NCBI GenBank assembly: GCA_928212115.1 | Contig: CAKMRJ010005745.1 | Coordinates: 217,835,563 to 217,899,562, forward strand | Source of the DNA: Lactuca virosa | Lineage: Eukaryota > Streptophyta > Magnoliopsida > Asterales > Asteraceae | DNA: 64,000 nt | Direction of reading: 5' to 3' | In this document: positions 42,752 to 55,721 of the stretch, piece by piece | Numbering within the stretch: the stretch's first letter is position 1 | How the letters are laid out: each line of letters starts with the position of its first letter | Position numbers and translations under genes: made by a program | The notes under the pieces: model-generated | What the model was told of the DNA's origin: nothing | Database searches by the model: none | The model's input: the letters and a program-made list of their open reading frames with translations, nothing else

Positions 42752-43147
42752 TATATCTATTACTGTTAGACGCATCTCGTCATGACTAGGATTCGCCCTC
42801 TCACTTACTAGTATCGTTATGTTTCCCTTTATCTGTATGCTACTTTATGTACTATCGACCTTATGTTTAAGTGATTACACTACTCATAGGGTCGTCATGC
42901 TGGCAGATTATATGTTTCCCCATGTACTGTATGCCTTCTGGCAAATTTTCATGTATTAAAAACAATTAGTATTAATGGAAATGCTTTATGTTTTTATCGT
43001 GATGTTGTTATCTGCTATGTGTTTTATTTCCTTGTTTTATGTTAATGCATGGAATCACTTAAATGCACACTCGATACGCCGAGTCTATGGAATTTTAAAC
43101 TCGGAATACGATATGTACTCAACATCTTTCCGTTCTTTGACAGAAAG
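42752..43147 (+). other. Spacer between accessory ORF and gag
   Basis: About 400 bp, AT-rich, non-coding. An ORF starting at 42975 or 43049 overlaps the gag start in frame but has no recognised content before 43148. Confidence 0.5.
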
Positions 43148-44217
43148 ATGCCTCAAAAACCCAACCGTGGAAACAACGCAACACCGACCCCGCCGGAAAT
43201 AAACTCAGTTGCATTCCAAGCAGCAGTGTCCGCTGCGGTCACTGCAGCACTTGCGCAGATTCGCAATGGAAACAACGGATAAGGCAACAGACAGGGAACC
43301 GGAAGCACAAATCAAGGAACAAACCACGGAGCCACACGAACCTGCACCTACAAGGACTTCACCAACGCCAAACCTCGAACCTTCAACGGAACAGGAGGCG
43401 TAATAGCCCTGAAGCGATGGATTGAGAAGGTGGAATCAGTTTTTGAAATTTGCGGGTGTCCGGATGGGTGCAAGGTCAAGTTTACGGCCTGCACATTCAT
43501 TGATCAAGCTCGCTCCTGGTGGAATGGCCACGTAGAGACCATGACACTCCCGGTGGCGAACGCGATGCCATGGGAAGAGCTTAAAGAAATGATGTTGGCT
43601 GAATACTGTCCAAGAGGCGAAATTCAGAAGATGGAACAAGAGTTGTGGAACCTTACGGTTTAAAACTCCGATATCGATGCATACATATCCAAGTTTAGTG
43701 AACTATCTCTCTTGTATCCCGGAATGATCACCTCAGAAGGGATAAAGATTGAGAGGTTTATCTGGGGATTGACTGCACCTATCCAAGGGAAATCATTGCG
43801 CAAACCCTGAGACGTTTGATAGTGCCAAGAGGCTGGCCAAGAAATTGTATGATCATGGCAAAAAAAAGGGTGCCAAAACAGGAGAAGCGGAGGTTAAGAA
43901 AGAAGGTGAGAGCAAGAAAGGGAAAACAACAAGAGAAAGGGAAAACAAAACTCCGAATCATCAAAGAAACAACAAACTGTGATTGTCCATGCTGCAACTC
44001 AAGCTACCACCACACCACATGCTCAACCTCATCCACGCCAAATGCTCCAAAGCAGTACTCAGGAAATCTCCCCAAATCAACTTCCATAATCATGGGGAAT
44101 GCAGAGAGATTATTTGCACAAGGTGCAATCGGAAAGGCCATACAGCAAAGTACTGTAGGACTCAGCTTCAACAGAACCAGACGCCAAACAACAACAACAA
44201 CAACAACAATAACAACC

Positions 44218-44259
<42 letters not shown>

Positions 44260-44396
44260 CCAATGCTGGGGCCAGTCATACCTGTTACGGATGTGGGAGA
44301 ACCGGGCATTTCAGGCGCAATTGCCTGAATGTTAACAATCAAGGAGTTGGGGGATCGGGAAGAGTTTTGACTTTGGGACAAGGTGAAGCAGTCTAG
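43148..44396 (+). pseudogene. Gag with two zinc knuckles and an asparagine tract, young family A element
   Basis: Start chosen at ATG 43148 (MPQKPNRGNN). Stop at 43280 (TAA after RNGNNG) and again at 43661. Between them lies the gag core: RTFNGTGG-like start, VESVFEICGC, QARSWWNGHVETM, WEELKEMMLAEYCPRGEI and MEQELWNL. The second half has a frameshift near 43808. Zinc knuckles CTRCNRKGHTAKYC and CYGCGRTGHFRRNC are intact, separated by an (AAC)n tract (about 44188-44258) coding about 25 Asn. It ends with a TAG at 44394, in place of the codon that would continue into the protease. Confidence 0.88.
44188..44258 (+). repeat. (AAC)n microsatellite in gag
   Basis: Trinucleotide repeat in the gag frame, poly-Asn between the two zinc knuckles, with single His interruption. 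Confidence 0.95.
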
Positions 44397-46640
44397 GACC
44401 CTACCGTTGTCACCGGTACGTTCCTACTTAACAACACATATGCATGCATCTTATTCGATAGTGGAGCAGAGCGAAGTTTCGTTAGTAACAAGTTTAAACA
44501 TTTACTAAAACAACGACCCCAGAAGCTCAACGAAACCTTCACGGTGGAAATGGCTAATGGGAAGACTGAATCAACTAAAGATATCTATATAGGATGCACG
44601 TTAACACTAAACAACCACTCTTTCCAAATAGATTTGATGCCTGTAAATGTTAGGAGTTTTGATGTGATAATTGGCATGGATTGGTTAAGCCCCCATCATG
44701 CTGATATTATGTGTCACGAGAAGGTCGTTCGCCTTCATCTTCCCAATCACGAAACCCTAATAATCTATGGAGATAAACCTGACACAAATCTTAGCCTTAT
44801 CTCGTGTATCAAGGCACAAAAGTGTCTAAACAAGAAGAACTACGCATTCCTCGCTCACGTCGTAGATAAAACCAAGGAAGAGATAAACATTCATAACATC
44901 CCAGTGGCGTGCGACTTTCCAGATGTATTTCCTGAAGATCTTCCAGGAATACCCCCAGAAAGGCAAGTCGAATTTCGAATCGACCTCGTGCCTGGAGCCA
45001 CTCCGATCGCCAAATCACCCTATAGGTTGGCTCCCGCTGAAATGCAAGAATTATCAAGCCAACTGAGTGAACTCCTGGATAAAGGATTCATAAGACCAAG
45101 CTTCTCTCCATGGGGAGCTCCGGTTCTTTTCGTTAAAAAGAAAGACGGATCCTTCAGGATGTGCATTGACTATAGGGAACTGAATAAGCTCACCATCAAA
45201 AACCGGTATCCACTTCCACGAATCGATGATCTATTTGACCAGCTTCAAGGGGCTAGTTACTTTTCGAAGATAGATCTGAGATCCGGTTATCATCAACTCA
45301 AAGTCCGAGATGAGGACATTCCTAAGACTGCTTTCCGAACTCGCTACGGTCATTACGAATTTGTCGTGATGCCCTTCGGTCTAACAAATGCCCCCGCTGC
45401 ATTTATGGACCTCATGAATCGAGTCTGCCGCCCATTCCTTGACAATTTCGTGATCGTTTTCATCGATGATATTCTCGTATACTCTCGAAGCGAAGAAGAG
45501 CATAGCCAACATCTCCGACAGATCTTAGAGACCCTGCGGGCTGAAAAGTTGTATGCGAAACTCTCCAAATGTGAGTTTTGGCTCCGCAGTGTAAATTTCT
45601 TGGGTCATGTTGTCAGCAAGGAAGGAATTCATGTAGATCCTTCCAAGGTCAAAGCCATTGAAGGCTGGGAAAATCCGACAACACCAACAGAAATTCGCCA
45701 ATTCTTGGGTCTTGCAGGCTACTACCGAAGGTTCATTCAGAACTTCTCCAAGATAGCCAAACCTCTCACCACATTGACACAAAAAGGCGTACCTTTCAAC
45801 TGGACTGAGAAGCAAGAGATTGCCTTCCAAACCTTGAAGCAAGCCCTCTGTAGTGCACCAGTGCTATCCTTACCGGAGGGAACTGAAGACTTCGTAGTCT
45901 ACTGTGATGCTTCGAATCAAGGTTTAGGTTGTGTCCTTATGCAACGTGGGAAGGTAATTGCGTATGCGTCCAGGCAACTAGAAACTCATGAAGTAAATTA
46001 CACCACCCATGACCTCGAGCTGGGAGCTGTGGTCTTCGCCTTGAAGATTTGGAGGCACTACCTTTATGGTACCAAGTGCACCACTTTCACCGATCATAAA
46101 AGCCTCCAGCACATTTTAAATCAAAAGGAACTAAACATGAGGCAGCGGAGATGGGTTGAGCTGCTAAATGATTACGAGTGTGAGATCAAGTACCACCCAG
46201 GCAAGGGTAACGTGGTAGCCGATGCCCTGAGCCGAAAGGAGTATTCAAGTCGTCGCGTGAAAACTCTATCAATCACCATTCAATCTCACCTAACCTCACA
46301 GATCAAGGAAGCCCAATTGAACGCATTGAAACCGGAGAATGTCGCTAGTGAATCACTGTGTGGAATGGATAAGGGATTTGAAGTTAAAAAGGACGGAACT
46401 CACTACTTCATGAACAGAATATGGGTTCCTAAGATTGGGGGATTCAGAGAAGTAGTCATGCATGAAGCCCACAAGACGCGATACTCTATTCATCCTGGGT
46501 CAGATAAGATGTATCTGGATATCAAACAACATTATTGGTGGCCAAATATGAAGGCAGAGATAGCCACTTACGTGGGCAAGTGTCTTACTTGCGCTAAGGT
46601 GAAAGTGGAATACCAAAAGCCCTCGGGATTATTTCAATAG
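44397..46640 (+). pseudogene. Protease, reverse transcriptase and RNase H, young family A element
   Basis: Open from just after the gag stop through 46640. Order: protease (ACILFDSGAERSFVSNKF with DSGA catalytic Asp; IIGMDWLSPHHADI); linker (FPDVFPEDLPGIPPERQV); RT (WGAPVLFVKKKDGSFRMCID, DLRSGYHQLKV, VVMPFGLTNAPAAFMDL, FIDDILVYS); RNase H (FVVYCDASNQGLGCVLMQ, TDHKSLQHILNQ, HPGKGNVVADALSR); and the integrase zinc region (HPGSDKMYLDIKQHYWWPN, GKCLTCAKVKV). A single TAG at 46638 (before PVIPEWKWE) ends the frame where the older copy has Gln. This is the best-preserved pol in the window; all catalytic residues of protease, RT and RNase H look intact. Confidence 0.92.
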
Positions 46641-47717
46641 CCAGTGATACCCGAGTGGAAATGGGAAAGGATTACTATGGACTTCGTGACCAAATTACCA
46701 AAGACAGCAGACGGATTGGATGCTATCTGGGTAATCGTGGATAGATTAACAAAATCCGCTCATTTCCTGCCAATAAAAGAATCCTACAAGATGAAAAAGC
46801 TGACCCGAATCTACATCAAGGAGATCGTGAGACTCCATGGAGTGCCAGTTTCTATTATCTCGGACCGAGATAGTAGGTTCACTTCAAGATTTTGGCAATC
46901 TCTTCAGAAGGCAATGGGAACACAGCTAGATATGAGCACTGCCTACCACCCACAGACGGATGGTCAGAGCGAGCGTACCATCCAGACACTTGAGGACATG
47001 CTCCGAGCTTGCCTCTGATCGAATTCTCATATAACAACAGTTATCACACGAGCATCAAGGTTGCTCCTTTCGAGGCTCTTTATGGTCGTAAATGTAGATC
47101 ACCTCTATGCTGGGCCGAGGTGGGTGACACCCAACTAGCAAAAAAGGCAATCTCCAGCTAGTGCTCTCACAGGACCAGAAATCATCCGTGAAACGACCGA
47201 AAAGATAATCCAAATCAAAGCTCGACTTCAAGCATCGCGAGACCGACAGAAGAGTTATGCTGACAAGCGGCACAAACCATTAGAATTTCAAGTCGGGGAT
47301 CGAGTGTTATTGAAGGTCTCTCCTTGGAAAAGAATGATCCGCTTTGGGAAACGGGGAAAACTGAACCCGCGATACATTGGACCATTCGAGATTCTTGCCC
47401 GGATTGGTCCAGTGGCTTACAAGCTGCAGCTCCCTGCCGAGCTCAGCAACGTACACCCCGTATTCCACGTCTCGAATCTGAAGAAGTGCCTGTCAGATGA
47501 AACTCTTGTCATTCCTCTAGAAGAGATCGAGATCAACGAGAATATCCTGCTCGTCGAAGAACCAGTCGAGATATTGGATAGGGAAGTGAAGCGTACGAAG
47601 CAGAGCCGCATTCCGATTGTGAAGGTTCGATGGAACGCCAAGCATGGACCGGAATTCACATGGGAACGCGAAGATCAAATGAAGCAGAAGTACCCTCACT
47701 TATTCTCTCCTTCATAA
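46641..47717 (+). pseudogene. Integrase core, GPY/F module and chromodomain, young family A element
   Basis: The core is open from 46644 to 47018 (TMDFVTKLPKTADGL, WVIVDRLTKSAHFLPI, ISDRDSRFTSRFW, YHPQTDGQSERTIQTLE). A deletion of roughly 35-40 bp at LEDMLRAC (near 47013), apparently between short gcttg/cttg repeats, removes the FGKAWDVHLP-like part. A second frameshift lies near 47150 (LAKKAIS). The C-terminus (47304-47717) is open: GKRGKLNPRYIGPFE (GPY/F), VHPVFHVSNLKKCL, then chromodomain VKVRWNAKHGPEFTWE. Thus the integrase cannot be made although flanking parts are good. Confidence 0.9.
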
Positions 47718-47754
47718 TCCTAGTTTTCAAAAAAAATTCAGTACGAAATTCCCT

Positions 47755-47769
47755 CTAACGGGGGGATGA
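47755..47769 (+). other. Polypurine tract of the young family A element
   Basis: acggggggatga next to the LTR start TGTCACAACT; primes plus-strand synthesis. Confidence 0.75.
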
Positions 47770-50700
47770 TGTCACAACTGGCATTTTTGCCAGGAAATTC
47801 TGTGATCATGTAAACGTCATCTATGATAATATTTGTAACTCTAACTTGATATCATACACTATGTTCATTCTATGACAACAAACTTACTCAAGATTTACAA
47901 TTGAAATTCAAAACTCTATGCAAAACATTTCAGAAAGTCAACTGGGAGTTGAAAACCCTAAAAATCCCGGTTCAAGTTCTTTATGGATTAGGATTTTCTT
48001 ATTGGGACTAATGGACCAATAAGCATTTAATTCGACTATTTTTGGGCTTAGAAGCCCTATTTGGATTCTAAATGGACCCAATTCATAAATCTATAACATT
48101 TTGGACCATATGGGCCTATAATGATTCATTCAAACCCGAATGGGCCTTAATGGGCCATAAACTCCATCTCTTTTATTCAAATGGGCCGTGAACCATCCTA
48201 AGGGCCCAATGGGCCGAAAAATAATATTGGGCCTATGAAATTCGATCAAAGCCAAGGATTTGAGCCCAAAGCTAATTCATCTTCATTCATTGAGCCCATT
48301 CTCGGCCCAATGGGTTTATAAAAAAAAAGATTGTGCATGGAGTTAAATGGTGCCACCTCAAGTTTACCTTGTGGTTCTCCATGCTAATAACCTACTAAAC
48401 AAAAATATAAGTTCACATACATCTAAGCACCCATCTTATCTTCACCTCTCTCTTCTCTCTCTATCTTCCATTCGGCCGAGAGCAAGAAACAAACACACAC
48501 ATACCATCAAACTCATACTCCAAACACTCTCTAAGAACTCCTCCCTCTCCTCCATATTTTCGCAAGTTTGTGAGTGTCTTCAAGAGATTTCCATTTAAAT
48601 CATCAATCTTTGGTAAGTCCTTATATATCCAAGTTCTACAACTTCATTCTTATGTTAGAACACTTCTTCTAAACAAATGTTTGTGATCATACTCTTAGAA
48701 ACTTCCAAAGTTCGAAAATCACTCAAGAAAGCTTGCTAAAGGCCAAGATCTCTTCATTTCTTCTTTAAAACCGAGAACAACAAGCAAAGGTGAGTTCATA
48801 CCCCCTTGTTTTCGGTTTTTACATGTTTTTGGGGGAGAATACAAGTGTTTATGTGTAGATCTATGTATATATGCATGTTATGTGTGATTTTCTTGGTTTA
48901 TATTGTGAGTATGTGATAAAACTTGATGAATCTCGAAAACTCTAACAAAAATGGGTGAGATTCATAAACTAAAACAGTCTAAACATCATACTACAAAGAT
49001 AAAAGTGTTATACATGCTTTAGATGTGAAAAACAAAACAAAATCTTGTATAAGGACCATTTTTGACAAGTAAACAAAAGATTGGGATAATTTTTACCACT
49101 CACGGTTTTTGTAAGGATCAAAAGGGTCACATTTGTATAAAAATGAGTTTTTATAACAACAATACTTTCCAAAGGACCAAAAGTGTAATATTTTGCATTA
49201 TGGGCCTCAATTTGGGCCTTACGGCTTATTGGGCCCAAATTGCAAAAATATCAATTTTTGGGGATTAAAATGTTATTTAATCAAAACTTGAGCCAAAAAT
49301 GAGAATAAACAAAAAAATGGCTGAAAATGACACTTATTTCAAAATTGGGCCAAAAATGTTAACTTTACAAACTTTGGGCCGAAAATGTCATTTTATTCAA
49401 ATAAGGGCTGAAAATGTAATTTTCTGCAAAAATAGGCTGAAAATGTCAATATACGTATTTTTGGGCCAAATCCGTCAAGTACTAAACATTTGGGGCGAAT
49501 GTATAAATTTTTATAATTATGCGGGCTAAAATGTTATTTTAACTAAAATAGACCAAAAATGACATTTTTGTAAAAATAAGCCTTAAATGTTTAATTTAGT
49601 TCCTAAGGGACCTAAAGTGTAATTGTAGTAAACACGAGTTCAAATTATAGAATTTCGACGTAACGAACTAAAAATATCATTATAACAAAACGCAGGACTT
49701 TTTATAATATTATGGATAAATGTTTTGACTTAATGAACTACACTATAACAAACAAACGAAATACAACAATGGTACGAATATTGGGCCTAGTACTTCCTAT
49801 ACATGCTTATTGGCCTTCGTGATCCATTTGTATGTTTATTGGGCCCAATATATTCATTACATGTCGATTGGGCCTTAGTGACCCAATTACATGCTTAATG
49901 GGCCTAAATTAGTCTTTACATGTCATTGGGCCTTAGTGGTCCATTTACATGCTAATTTAGCCTGGAATAAATCATCGTATGCTTAATGGGCTATAATGTG
50001 TCCACGTCATACTTAACAAGCCTGGAAATAACTTACATGTCTAATGGGCCATAATTGTCTTTTCTTCATGTTTGTTGGGCCTTATCCTTTCATATTCATG
50101 TATCATCTGGTGTTTGAAATTCTAAATACATATAACGTATACATATTAATGTTGCAATAATTGGAATCTAGTGAGACTTATCGGTTGACTCCATTGAGTG
50201 TATGATCGTAGCATGTAGTTATAATCAGAGTCTCCTGGAGGGAGAGCGAGAGTTTGTGTATAGATCTATATGGGGGTGACTCCCCCACACCTGAGTTGTT
50301 CGCTACAGTTAGACTAGGCCAGTCTAGGGTGACAAAACCTTGATCAAAATCCGGCGTTTGGAAAAATGCCAAGACAAGCAATTCAGTCACTATCATGCAT
50401 GGTTATAACGACTCATATAGAGATCCAATACCATCACGACTTTACGGAAATAAAAAATCTGTAAATCATATTGATACAAAACAAATCATACTATAATGCA
50501 AAGACTACAACATTTTTATAAATTAGAAAATATCGGATTTTCTGGGGAATTACTATTATTCATTACCTTTTATTTACAACAAATATAATACAAGGAAATT
50601 TTGGATCGTTTACTTATACATGTTTTTACTATGAAATTCACGCATGCATCTGTACTCGATTTTCACATCATTTTTCAGACTTTTTACAGAAAATATCGGA

Positions 50701-51050
50701 TTTTCTGGGTTTTACAAACAATACAAAATCTTTCATTCAAATATGCTTATGAACTCACCAACATTATATATGTTGACCGTTTTCAAAATAACTTGTATTC
50801 TCATGTAACCGTTAAGCAGAAGAACCTTCAAGTGTGTGAATTTATTTTGTGTAATGTCACTCATCGTACTATTAATATTTTGGAATTATGTAACCTAAGA
50901 CAATGTACTTGATGTGAACAATACCAGTTGTAATATGTAATGTTTGGTGATGATTGTGTTATGTTTCATGTATATTCATTGTGATGATATTTCAATTGAT
51001 AGTCACACGATCCCTCAGACGTTTCCGCCGTCTGGTTCGGGGGTGTGACA
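47770..51050 (+). repeat. 3' LTR of the young family A element (complete)
   Basis: 3,281 bp, TGTCACAACT to GGGTGTGACA. A CT-rich leader with likely promoter around 48315-48480. Leader-intron donor AAAG|GTGAGTTCATA at 48790, with perfect 12-nt complement tatgaactcacc at 50748-50759. The usual acceptor (ttctcag) reads ttctcat here in both LTRs; ttaagcag at about 50813-50820 is an alternative. Repeated ggctgaaaatg and tgggcc words at 49190-49560. No gene. Confidence 0.92.
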
Positions 51051-52199
51051 AGTGAGGAGTACTCACCTCACAGTCTGAACAATAGCTGATGAGGTCCCAA
51101 CTCTGAATCTCAGTTCTAACCGTCACCTATGCATCCAAATGACCAGTTCTCAACCACAATCCAAAATACCCTTAAGTCAAACTTGGTCAAAGTCAATAAG
51201 TCAACTGAGTCAACCCAGCCGAGTCAACCCAACCGAGTCAACTCAGCCGAGTCGACACAGAACGCGTACGCGGGGTGTACTCCAAAAGGTACGCGAGGCG
51301 TACTCAAATCTTCACCGCAGATGAGAGAGTTGACCACGTACGCGCTGCGTACTCAGGTTATGCAGGGCGTACGTCCAAATTTCCCAAAACTTCATTAAGA
51401 GGTTAACGCCTTAAGCTCTTACGTCCAACTTTCAGAGCCAAGGCTAAATCATCCTCAAGAATCATAAAGTTTCCAACTTTATGACTTTGCATGTCCATTA
51501 AGTGCTTAACTCAACATATTAATACATTAAGACCTTCTAAAGAATGCATGGAGCAAAACCAACCATTAAGACCCCATTTTTATGACTCAAGACCTTTCCT
51601 AAGGTTTGAAAGGACGGCTTAATAGGTCAAGAACATGTCATGCTCAAGAATCACCATTTTGGGACCAAAAAGTGTCTTAAAAGAACAAAAGTCTAGATCT
51701 ACAAGATGGAGTGGTAAAGTTGCAAACTTTATACCTCCTGGAGGTTGCAAACAAGAAGGAAATCTCAGATCCAAAGTGCTCTCAAGCTCCAAGTTCTTCT
51801 CACCACCTTCTTCTTTCTTCAAGAACACTTCTAAACACTCTAAAGGCCTCAAAATGCTCTCTTTCTCTTAGGGTTTGCTTGGGTGTCGATTTCACAGAAG
51901 GATGCTGAGTAAGAATGAGATGTGAGGCTATAATGAGGTTTAAATATGAGCCAAACCCTAAAAATTTGGGTTTGCATGATCTTCATGTACGCCCTGCATA
52001 CGAGGTGTACGCCTAACGTATTAAGGCGTGCTCTAATACGCTTAGCGTACACACGTTCACTCAGCGTACCCCCAAAGTCTGAATTTACCAAAGTGCCACT
52101 ATGAGCCATTTTGCAATCTTTCTTTTACTTAGGGAGCAAAATGCAATAAATCTCAATATAAGAGTCAACAATAAAAATACCTCAAAACAAGATATTACA
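51051..52199 (-). repeat. Partial family B-type LTR, the target of the young family A insertion
   Basis: On the minus strand it begins TGTAATATCTTG at 52199 and runs to the insertion point at 51050. It includes GTACGC..GCGTAC dyads (51985-52070 and 51265-51375), a diverged inverted telobox (51953-51973), tttaaatat (TATA-like), repeated gagtcaac words (51190-51260) and donor GAG|GTGAGT with intron start at 51066. The remaining part, with complement and acceptor, should lie left of 40486 but is gone. No internal region on the other side (52200). Confidence 0.8.
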
Positions 52200-54624
52200 G
52201 CATCAATAAAAAATCCTTATTGCATCATCAAATTAACTTAAATTAATATTCTGAAAATCCAAGAAAATATTGGATTTTAGAAAGAATAAAATGGAAATGC
52301 CGAGCTGGCTCTCAATAACAGTTGCACATGCGTGAATGCACGTGTGGGTACCCCGAAATGACCTGCCCAATTATTATTATTGTTTTTATTTTATTAATAA
52401 ATATATACTCCACATATTTTAAAATAATCGTTTATATATTCTTTCATAACTAAAAAGTTTTATGCCCAAGTCATGAAAACTAACATTTCTAATGTCGACA
52501 TTGTCGTGATTTATTATTATTATTAATATTATTTATTATTATTATTTTTTTTTTTTAAATTGCACACATAATAAATGTTCCAAATGAAATTGTAAACTTT
52601 AATAAATTTTATTTTCTCTCTAATTTATTTCAGGAGTAAAATTAAAGTATCATTACCAACAATTAAAGAAGGAATATTATGGGATAAAATAAAACAAGCC
52701 ACTCTTTTTTTGGTTAATAATTTATTATATACAATTTTTCCTAGTTTTTATATTGCAAAACTGTATCATGAATTTTAATTATTAGTTTAGAATGCTTTTA
52801 CTCAGATATATGTAAATTTAAATATCATATTTTTATAGAAAAACATGAAAAAATCACTAAGTAATTAGAAAATTATGTTTAATAGGCTTATAAAAAATGT
52901 TAAATTTTATAGTTTGTACAAACTAACTTTTTATTAAACACTTATCGAAATATGTTAGTACAAGCAACCCAAAAAATATCATGTTTCAAGAACAAGTACT
53001 ATATTTTAGTGTTATCGAGACAAAATTTGAATTAGGAGCGCATCGATGAATATATAAAAGTGGTTACTCCCAGTAAATTAATTGTGGAATTGTGATTTGT
53101 GCAAATCCAATAGAATAATTGGGTATGATTTGCGAATTTAGTAAAGCTTATTTCTTAGAAGACAAAAAAAAAACACAAGTAATTATTGCAAAATCTTCTA
53201 TGACGCATATAATTTATGTTTAGTATATTTTATTCAATTTTTAAAGTTATACCTTAATTATATTTTGTAAGTTCATCGATTTATAAGGCCAATAAACGTT
53301 TTATATCGACCATATATAAGACAATGCCTTTTTTTTAAATGTTCTAATACATTTCAAGGGTTGGAACCCAAAATTCCTTTGATATGAAATTTTATTAAAA
53401 AACAAATCATTGAATATGAAACTATCATATCAAAATATTTATAACTAAAGTATGAAAGTGATTTTGTTTAAGGAAATCATGTCAAATGTAAGCATCATTT
53501 GGTGTTAGTTTGTTTAATCACATCTTCTGCAGGTTCTAAATAATTTAACGAGGTTGTTTTTTACCTTACAAAATGAAAAACCACTTTAAAAACTTACTTA
53601 TTCAAAGTTTCAAACCAACTCTGTTTTATATATTCGGAGAATACAGAATTTTTTTGACACATATATACATGGAAACTTATTTATTCAATAAGTTTTTGAT
53701 TAATATTTCTTTTTTTGAAAAGTAACGGTAAATAATAATAATAAGTATTAAATTATATGTTAAGTTCGACATGATATCTTTTATATTATATAATAAACAA
53801 GTTATATGATTAGGAAATAGAAAGCATGATTTGCTACAATATTATATTAATCTTAATGACAAGTTGGAGAACCAAATGATGAAGAGATTTTAAGGTTGTT
53901 TGTATATATATTTATAGAGGGGGTATTTTTGACCATTGACCACATCAGCCTTCGCACGTGCAGGGCAAATAGTGCTTTGCTGTTAGTGTGCTGTTTGCCA
54001 CGTACGATCCACATGACTACTAATCATGGAGTCCCATGCAACTTGACATTAATACTTATATTAACGATAAAATCCCTTTATTATTGTTCTAATTAATCAA
54101 TATCTTAATACACTGTAGATTTGAATCCTCTTCGCACGTTCTAAGAAGTTGAAGATCATCTAGTTATACGTGAAAAAGGATATTTTGGTCTTTCTACTAT
54201 TAGGTTGAAACAATTAGTTAATACAATGTGTTATACAACCTTTAAAGATCCGAACATATCTTCGAATTCTCATATCATGTTCTAGAAAGTTGTAAAAAAT
54301 ATTGTGATATCTAAAGGGCAGTTTAGTCATTTACCTCATATAAAATAGCTTCGTATATATCTCTGAAAATATACTATGACGGTTGCATTAATGTAGTCCC
54401 CTCGTTTACCCACTTTACAAAGTTATAGCATAAATATAAATTCTAATGTATTCTCTATTATTACATGCAAAAGGGTATTTAGGTAATTTTGTTATAGTAG
54501 TTGAAAGTTGAAACCTTTTGATCCATCACCTTTCCCATTTTCTACGTTTTCTATTAAAGTTTAGCAGAGAAAAAAAAGTGTCTGTGTGTACGTATGTGTA
54601 TATCCATGTGTCTGTATATATATG

Positions 54625-54640
<16 letters not shown>
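52200..54640. other. AT-rich intergenic DNA without recognisable genes
   Basis: About 2.4 kb, very AT-rich with A and T runs. ORF 53896-54096 has no known motif. No TE borders seen. Confidence 0.5.

Positions 54641-54691
<51 letters not shown>
54627..54691. repeat. (TA)n microsatellite
   Basis: About 30 TA units directly left of a small hAT-like MITE; ORFs over it are artefacts. Confidence 0.95.
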
Positions 54692-54695
<4 letters not shown>

Positions 54696-54863
54696 GCGGA
54701 CCCAAGAATTTTCCGAAGATGGGACAATTTTTTTTATAACTTTTTTATGGGGGCAAATTTTTTTGATGAGTCAAAATATATAATTTTGAAGGGTTAAAAA
54801 ATATTTTTTTTTAAAGAAACAACTCTATTTTTTTTTGTTGTTGCCCCCACTCTAGGACCGCCC
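54692..54863. mobile_element. Small hAT-like MITE
   Basis: About 172 bp, left end aggggcggacccaaga, right end inverted tgggcggtcctaga, with tgggggca and tgccccca near the ends. Related to the hAT at 7853. The TSD is hidden by the TA repeat. Confidence 0.6.
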
Positions 54864-55671
54864 ATGTATGTATGTATGCATGTAATCTGAACAAAAAGCT
54901 TTCTCTTTAGCCTTATCATTACATATCAACGACGACGTTAGTTTTGGCCCATTTTTTGGATTTTATTTTATTTTTTGAAGAAATAAAATAATTGAAAATG
55001 ATGTGTTACCAAAAAATATGAGGGGTAGAGGAGAAATAATGTAAGCACAAAAACTAGACATGTGGAAACCACCCTCTTTATGATTCAATGATGAAGACAT
55101 GAATGGACCTAACTCATAACTCCCTTCTTCCAAATTATTGAAACCATCACCCCAATTATTGTTTCTTAGTCCCTACCAAATGATCTTGATTCTTGAAGTA
55201 TATTTTAACAATAATATATTGTAGTATATTAATTATAATAAATTCTGTTTTGGAAGGTAATAAGTGTCTATTTTCAAATCAATATTTATGATTTTATTCT
55301 GTTATCTTTTATTTAGAGAAAAAGAAAAATTAAAATTTGTCTATATTGCTTCATGATATTGTTTGGGACTTTGGGTATTTCATTGGATACTATATAAAAA
55401 CCAGAAATCAAAAGGCATGATCTTAGAATATGTTTGGTATTGTGAAATGAATTTATAAAAGAAAGTGAACAACATAACGGTTAGTACAAAGGTAATAATA
55501 TGTATCTTTGCATTGTATTGTCATATTTCGTTGTCCTAATAAAGTTTTTAAAAGTAAATTTTTTCTCAAGATGATTTTTTAATAATAGCTTTGTTTTGGT
55601 CATGTTTTATCAATAAAGATAAAATTTCAAATATCAATGGTTAAATGGTTATATGACAAATTATTATGTTA
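54864..55671. other. Intergenic DNA without recognisable genes
   Basis: AT-rich, no credible ORF or repeat border other than the TTA duplication of the next element at 55669-55671. Confidence 0.5.
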
Positions 55672-55721
55672 GACCGGAGGATCTACCTCACCACTTATTT
55701 TTTAAGTGACACGTCAGCTTT

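Larger units (their letters stand above)
40486..51050 (+). mobile_element. Young family A Tekay-type Ty3 retrotransposon with truncated 5' LTR
   Basis: Partial 5' LTR 40486-41950, primer-binding site 41951-41966, accessory ORF, gag, pol and full 3' LTR 47770-51050. The 1.46 kb shared by the LTRs differs by about 17 substitutions and one 1-bp indel by eye count, so insertion was recent. Despite this, gag and pol hold several stops and frameshifts, so it cannot move on its own. It sits in a minus-strand family B-type LTR, the remaining part of which is 51051-52199. Confidence 0.92.
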
